64,000 bases of DNA, taken from the NCBI RefSeq assembly GCF_002099195.1, contig NZ_NBYX01000027.1, positions 22,299 through 86,298 on the forward strand. Reading direction: 5' to 3'. The position numbers and the translations under genes are program-made. The stretch comes from Burkholderia puraquae. Lineage in GTDB: Bacteria; Pseudomonadota; Gammaproteobacteria; Burkholderiales; Burkholderiaceae. Numbering within the stretch: position 1 is the first letter of the stretch; each line of letters begins with the position of its first letter. The notes under the pieces were generated by a model. That model was not told the DNA's origin. It ran no database searches and saw nothing but the letters and a program-made list of their open reading frames with translations. Below are positions 62,785 through 64,000 of this stretch, piece by piece.

Positions 62785-63391
62785 ATGAAAACAATGAAAA
62801 CACTGCGTGGATTGACGACATGCGTGGTTGCGGCGCTCGTCAGCGGCTGCGTCGCCACGCCTAATCTCATCGGCAAGAACACCGCGGGCATCGCGCCGAC
62901 AGAAGCGACCGCGATCCTGGTCGTCGTGGACGGCAAGGCATTCGGCAGCGAAGGGCGCGTATCTCGCCGGACTGGGTGATGGCATCCAGGCTGCACTGGC
63001 CGATGTGCCGACGAAAGTCGTCGAACTGGACGAGATGAAGTTCGTGAATCCGGTCCCGTCGGCACTGCGGGCCATGCGACCGAGTCACACGATCCGCCTG
63101 TTCACGGAGTCCGCGACGGCGCGCTACGGCACGGCCATCAGCGCGACGTGGCAAATGGAGGTATCGAATGTGACGACGGCGCTTGTCCCCGCGACCGGCG
63201 ACAAGCCCGGCGGTACCCGTTACACGATGAAGCCGATCTACAGGGCGCGCGCCGATGGGGAGACGTGCCTCGATTCGGACAGTCTCGCGAAGAAATGCGG
63301 TGCGGCGATGGGGAAGCTGTTTGGCGATACGCTGCGCGCCGCGCATGTGGTGCAGATCCGGACGGAGACGCAAGCGCAGCCCGCCAACTGA
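62785..63391 (+). pseudogene. Frameshifted lipoprotein of unknown family
   Basis: The first frame starts MKTMKTLRGLTTCVVAALVSGCVA (lipobox, Cys near residue 22), and continues NLIGKNTAGIAPTEATAILVVVDGKAFGSEG before running into a stop at 62979. The next frame takes over with GAYLAGLGDGIQAALADVPTKVVELDE, NPVPSALRAMRPSHTIRLFTESA and a tail to 63391 (GDTLRAAHVVQIRTE). A single extra G in the GGG at about 62957-62960 explains the break: removing it joins the halves as GSEGAYLAG. Either a pseudogene or a sequencing error. The full product would be about 202 aa. Function is unknown. Confidence 0.75.
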
Positions 63392-63412
63392 AGGGCAGCA
63401 TGGAAATGACGA

Positions 63413-63439
63413 AGGGCTGCGCAAGCATCGTGCAGCCCT
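63413..63439. repeat. Hairpin after the frameshifted lipoprotein gene
   Basis: AGGGCTGC (63413-63420) and GCAGCCCT (63432-63439) pair perfectly around an 11-base loop. No T-tract; possible 3'-end structure between convergent genes. Confidence 0.5.
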
Positions 63440-63511
63440 CCGCTGGACAAGGATACGGGTAACTGACCGGAACCCTCTTTCACCTCGACGTGACTGTCCG
63501 GGTGGCTCGAA

Positions 63512-63769
63512 TCACGAGCGTCCCGACGTCGGCAACGATGAAATCAGAACGGCGCCGCATGAGGTCTTGTGACCTTCGAACGCCGCGTGCGCCCCCTCGA
63601 TGTCGAACTGCCCGTCGCCCTCGACGACAACGCACGGTCCATGTAACGGGCACGTGCAACGGTCACCGACACGTGCAGGCGCACGCCCCATGACATCGCT
63701 GTTTGACGCGCCTGTCTCGACATAGCCACCGTGACTGTGGACATCGCCCACTCGAATGATTCCCCGCAT
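63512..63769 (-). CDS. PAAR-domain protein (T6SS spike tip)
   Basis: 85 aa, a single PAAR domain. The start is MRGIIRVGDVHSHGGYVETG, the middle has RVGDRCTCPLHGPCVVVEGDG, and the end is EGHKTSCGAVLISS, with His and Cys zinc ligands and the VGD/HG and GxxTxCGA motifs spread over the whole length. It sharpens the VgrG spike and carries effectors by direct interaction. It starts 15 bp after the stop of the partial gene upstream on the same strand, so it is part of an effector-like operon. No VgrG gene is seen in this window. Confidence 0.92.
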   Translation of the reverse strand: MRGIIRVGDVHSHGGYVETGASNSDVMGRAPARVGDRCTCPLHGPCVVVEGDGQFDIEGAHAAFEGHKTSCGAVLISSLPTSGRS

Positions 63770-63783
63770 GGTCGGTTATCCGG

Positions 63784-64000
63784 TCAGTAGGAATAGCCCT
63801 GCATGCCGTAGTTGGTGTCGTGACGGCGGCCCCACCACGGCAGATACGCATTGTTCTCGCCCCGCGCACGGAACCAGTCCTTGTCCGGATCGATCGCCGT
63901 GACTTTCGACGGCGGCACCACCACTACCGCCGTCGGGTGCTGCGCGTCCGTCGTCCCCGCCACCAGCACCTTCTCGCCAAGGTGATTCGCCCGCCCGATC
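63784..64000 (-). CDS. Partial protein upstream of the PAAR gene, family unknown
   Basis: Only the C-terminal 71 residues and stop are in the window (the gene continues past 64000). The visible part reads IGRANHLGEKVLVAGTTDA, then PPSKVTAIDPDKDWFRARGEN and ends NNAYLPWWGRRHDTNYGMQGYSY. I do not recognise the family. As it is directly upstream of the PAAR gene on the same strand, it is probably part of a T6SS effector/adaptor module; an envelope or immunity role is equally possible. Confidence 0.6.
   Translation of the reverse strand, partial: IGRANHLGEKVLVAGTTDAQHPTAVVVVPPSKVTAIDPDKDWFRARGENNAYLPWWGRRHDTNYGMQGYSY

Overview
The window looks like a piece of a Burkholderia chromosome, probably a Burkholderia cepacia complex species. 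This rests on the very high G+C content with strong third-position GC bias, the housekeeping run hemA-prfA-prmC-grxD-ubiX, and a complete type VI secretion (T6SS) locus arranged like the conserved Burkholderia T6SS-1. The genus is an inference from gene order and protein similarity as I recognise them; no database search was run.

Region by region: (1) 1-1.5 kb holds the 3' end of ychF, its terminator, and a decayed phage-type lysozyme / lysozyme-inhibitor pair. (2) 1.6-12 kb is ordinary metabolism and transport: a GABA-type permease, an MmcQ/YjbR protein, an MFS transporter with a divergent LysR regulator, ettA, a HAD hydrolase overlapping a cysteine hydrolase, and an Xaa-Pro aminopeptidase. 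(3) 12-18.2 kb has an OmpR-like regulator with a degenerate receiver domain, followed by hemA, prfA, prmC, grxD, ubiX and a DODA-type dioxygenase. (4) 18.3-36 kb is mixed core and accessory genes: an APC permease, a cold-shock gene with a long leader, an Hsp70-like protein, a nitroreductase, an MFS/TetR pair with two operator-like sites, two methyltransferases, YegP, two lipoproteins (one a 722-aa M1 peptidase), a LysR/quinone-reductase pair and a CorA-type transporter.

(5) 35.3-57.5 kb is the T6SS. tagY-like and tagX-like genes diverge; tssM-tagF-OmpA-like run on +; a nine-gene - strand run (TPR lipoprotein-tssB-tssC-hcp-tssE-tssF-tssG-clpV-tssA) encodes sheath, tube, baseplate and recycling ATPase; and tssJ-tssK-tssL run on + from a shared 372-bp intergenic region. 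All core components except VgrG are present. Just downstream lies a degraded Rhs C-terminal fragment (57.9-58.2 kb) followed by a small acidic gene that could be its orphan immunity gene. A PAAR spike-tip gene sits at 63.5 kb with a partial partner gene running off the window.

(6) 58.4-63.4 kb carries a cystine-type periplasmic binding protein, small unknown genes, a LytS/LytR-like two-component pair and a frameshifted lipoprotein gene.

I found no rRNA or tRNA genes, CRISPR arrays or intact insertion sequences. The observations most worth a second look are the Rhs-tail/immunity remnant, the promoter-plus-terminator unit in the T6SS intergenic region, the response regulator without a phosphoacceptor, and the decayed lysozyme/inhibitor pair.
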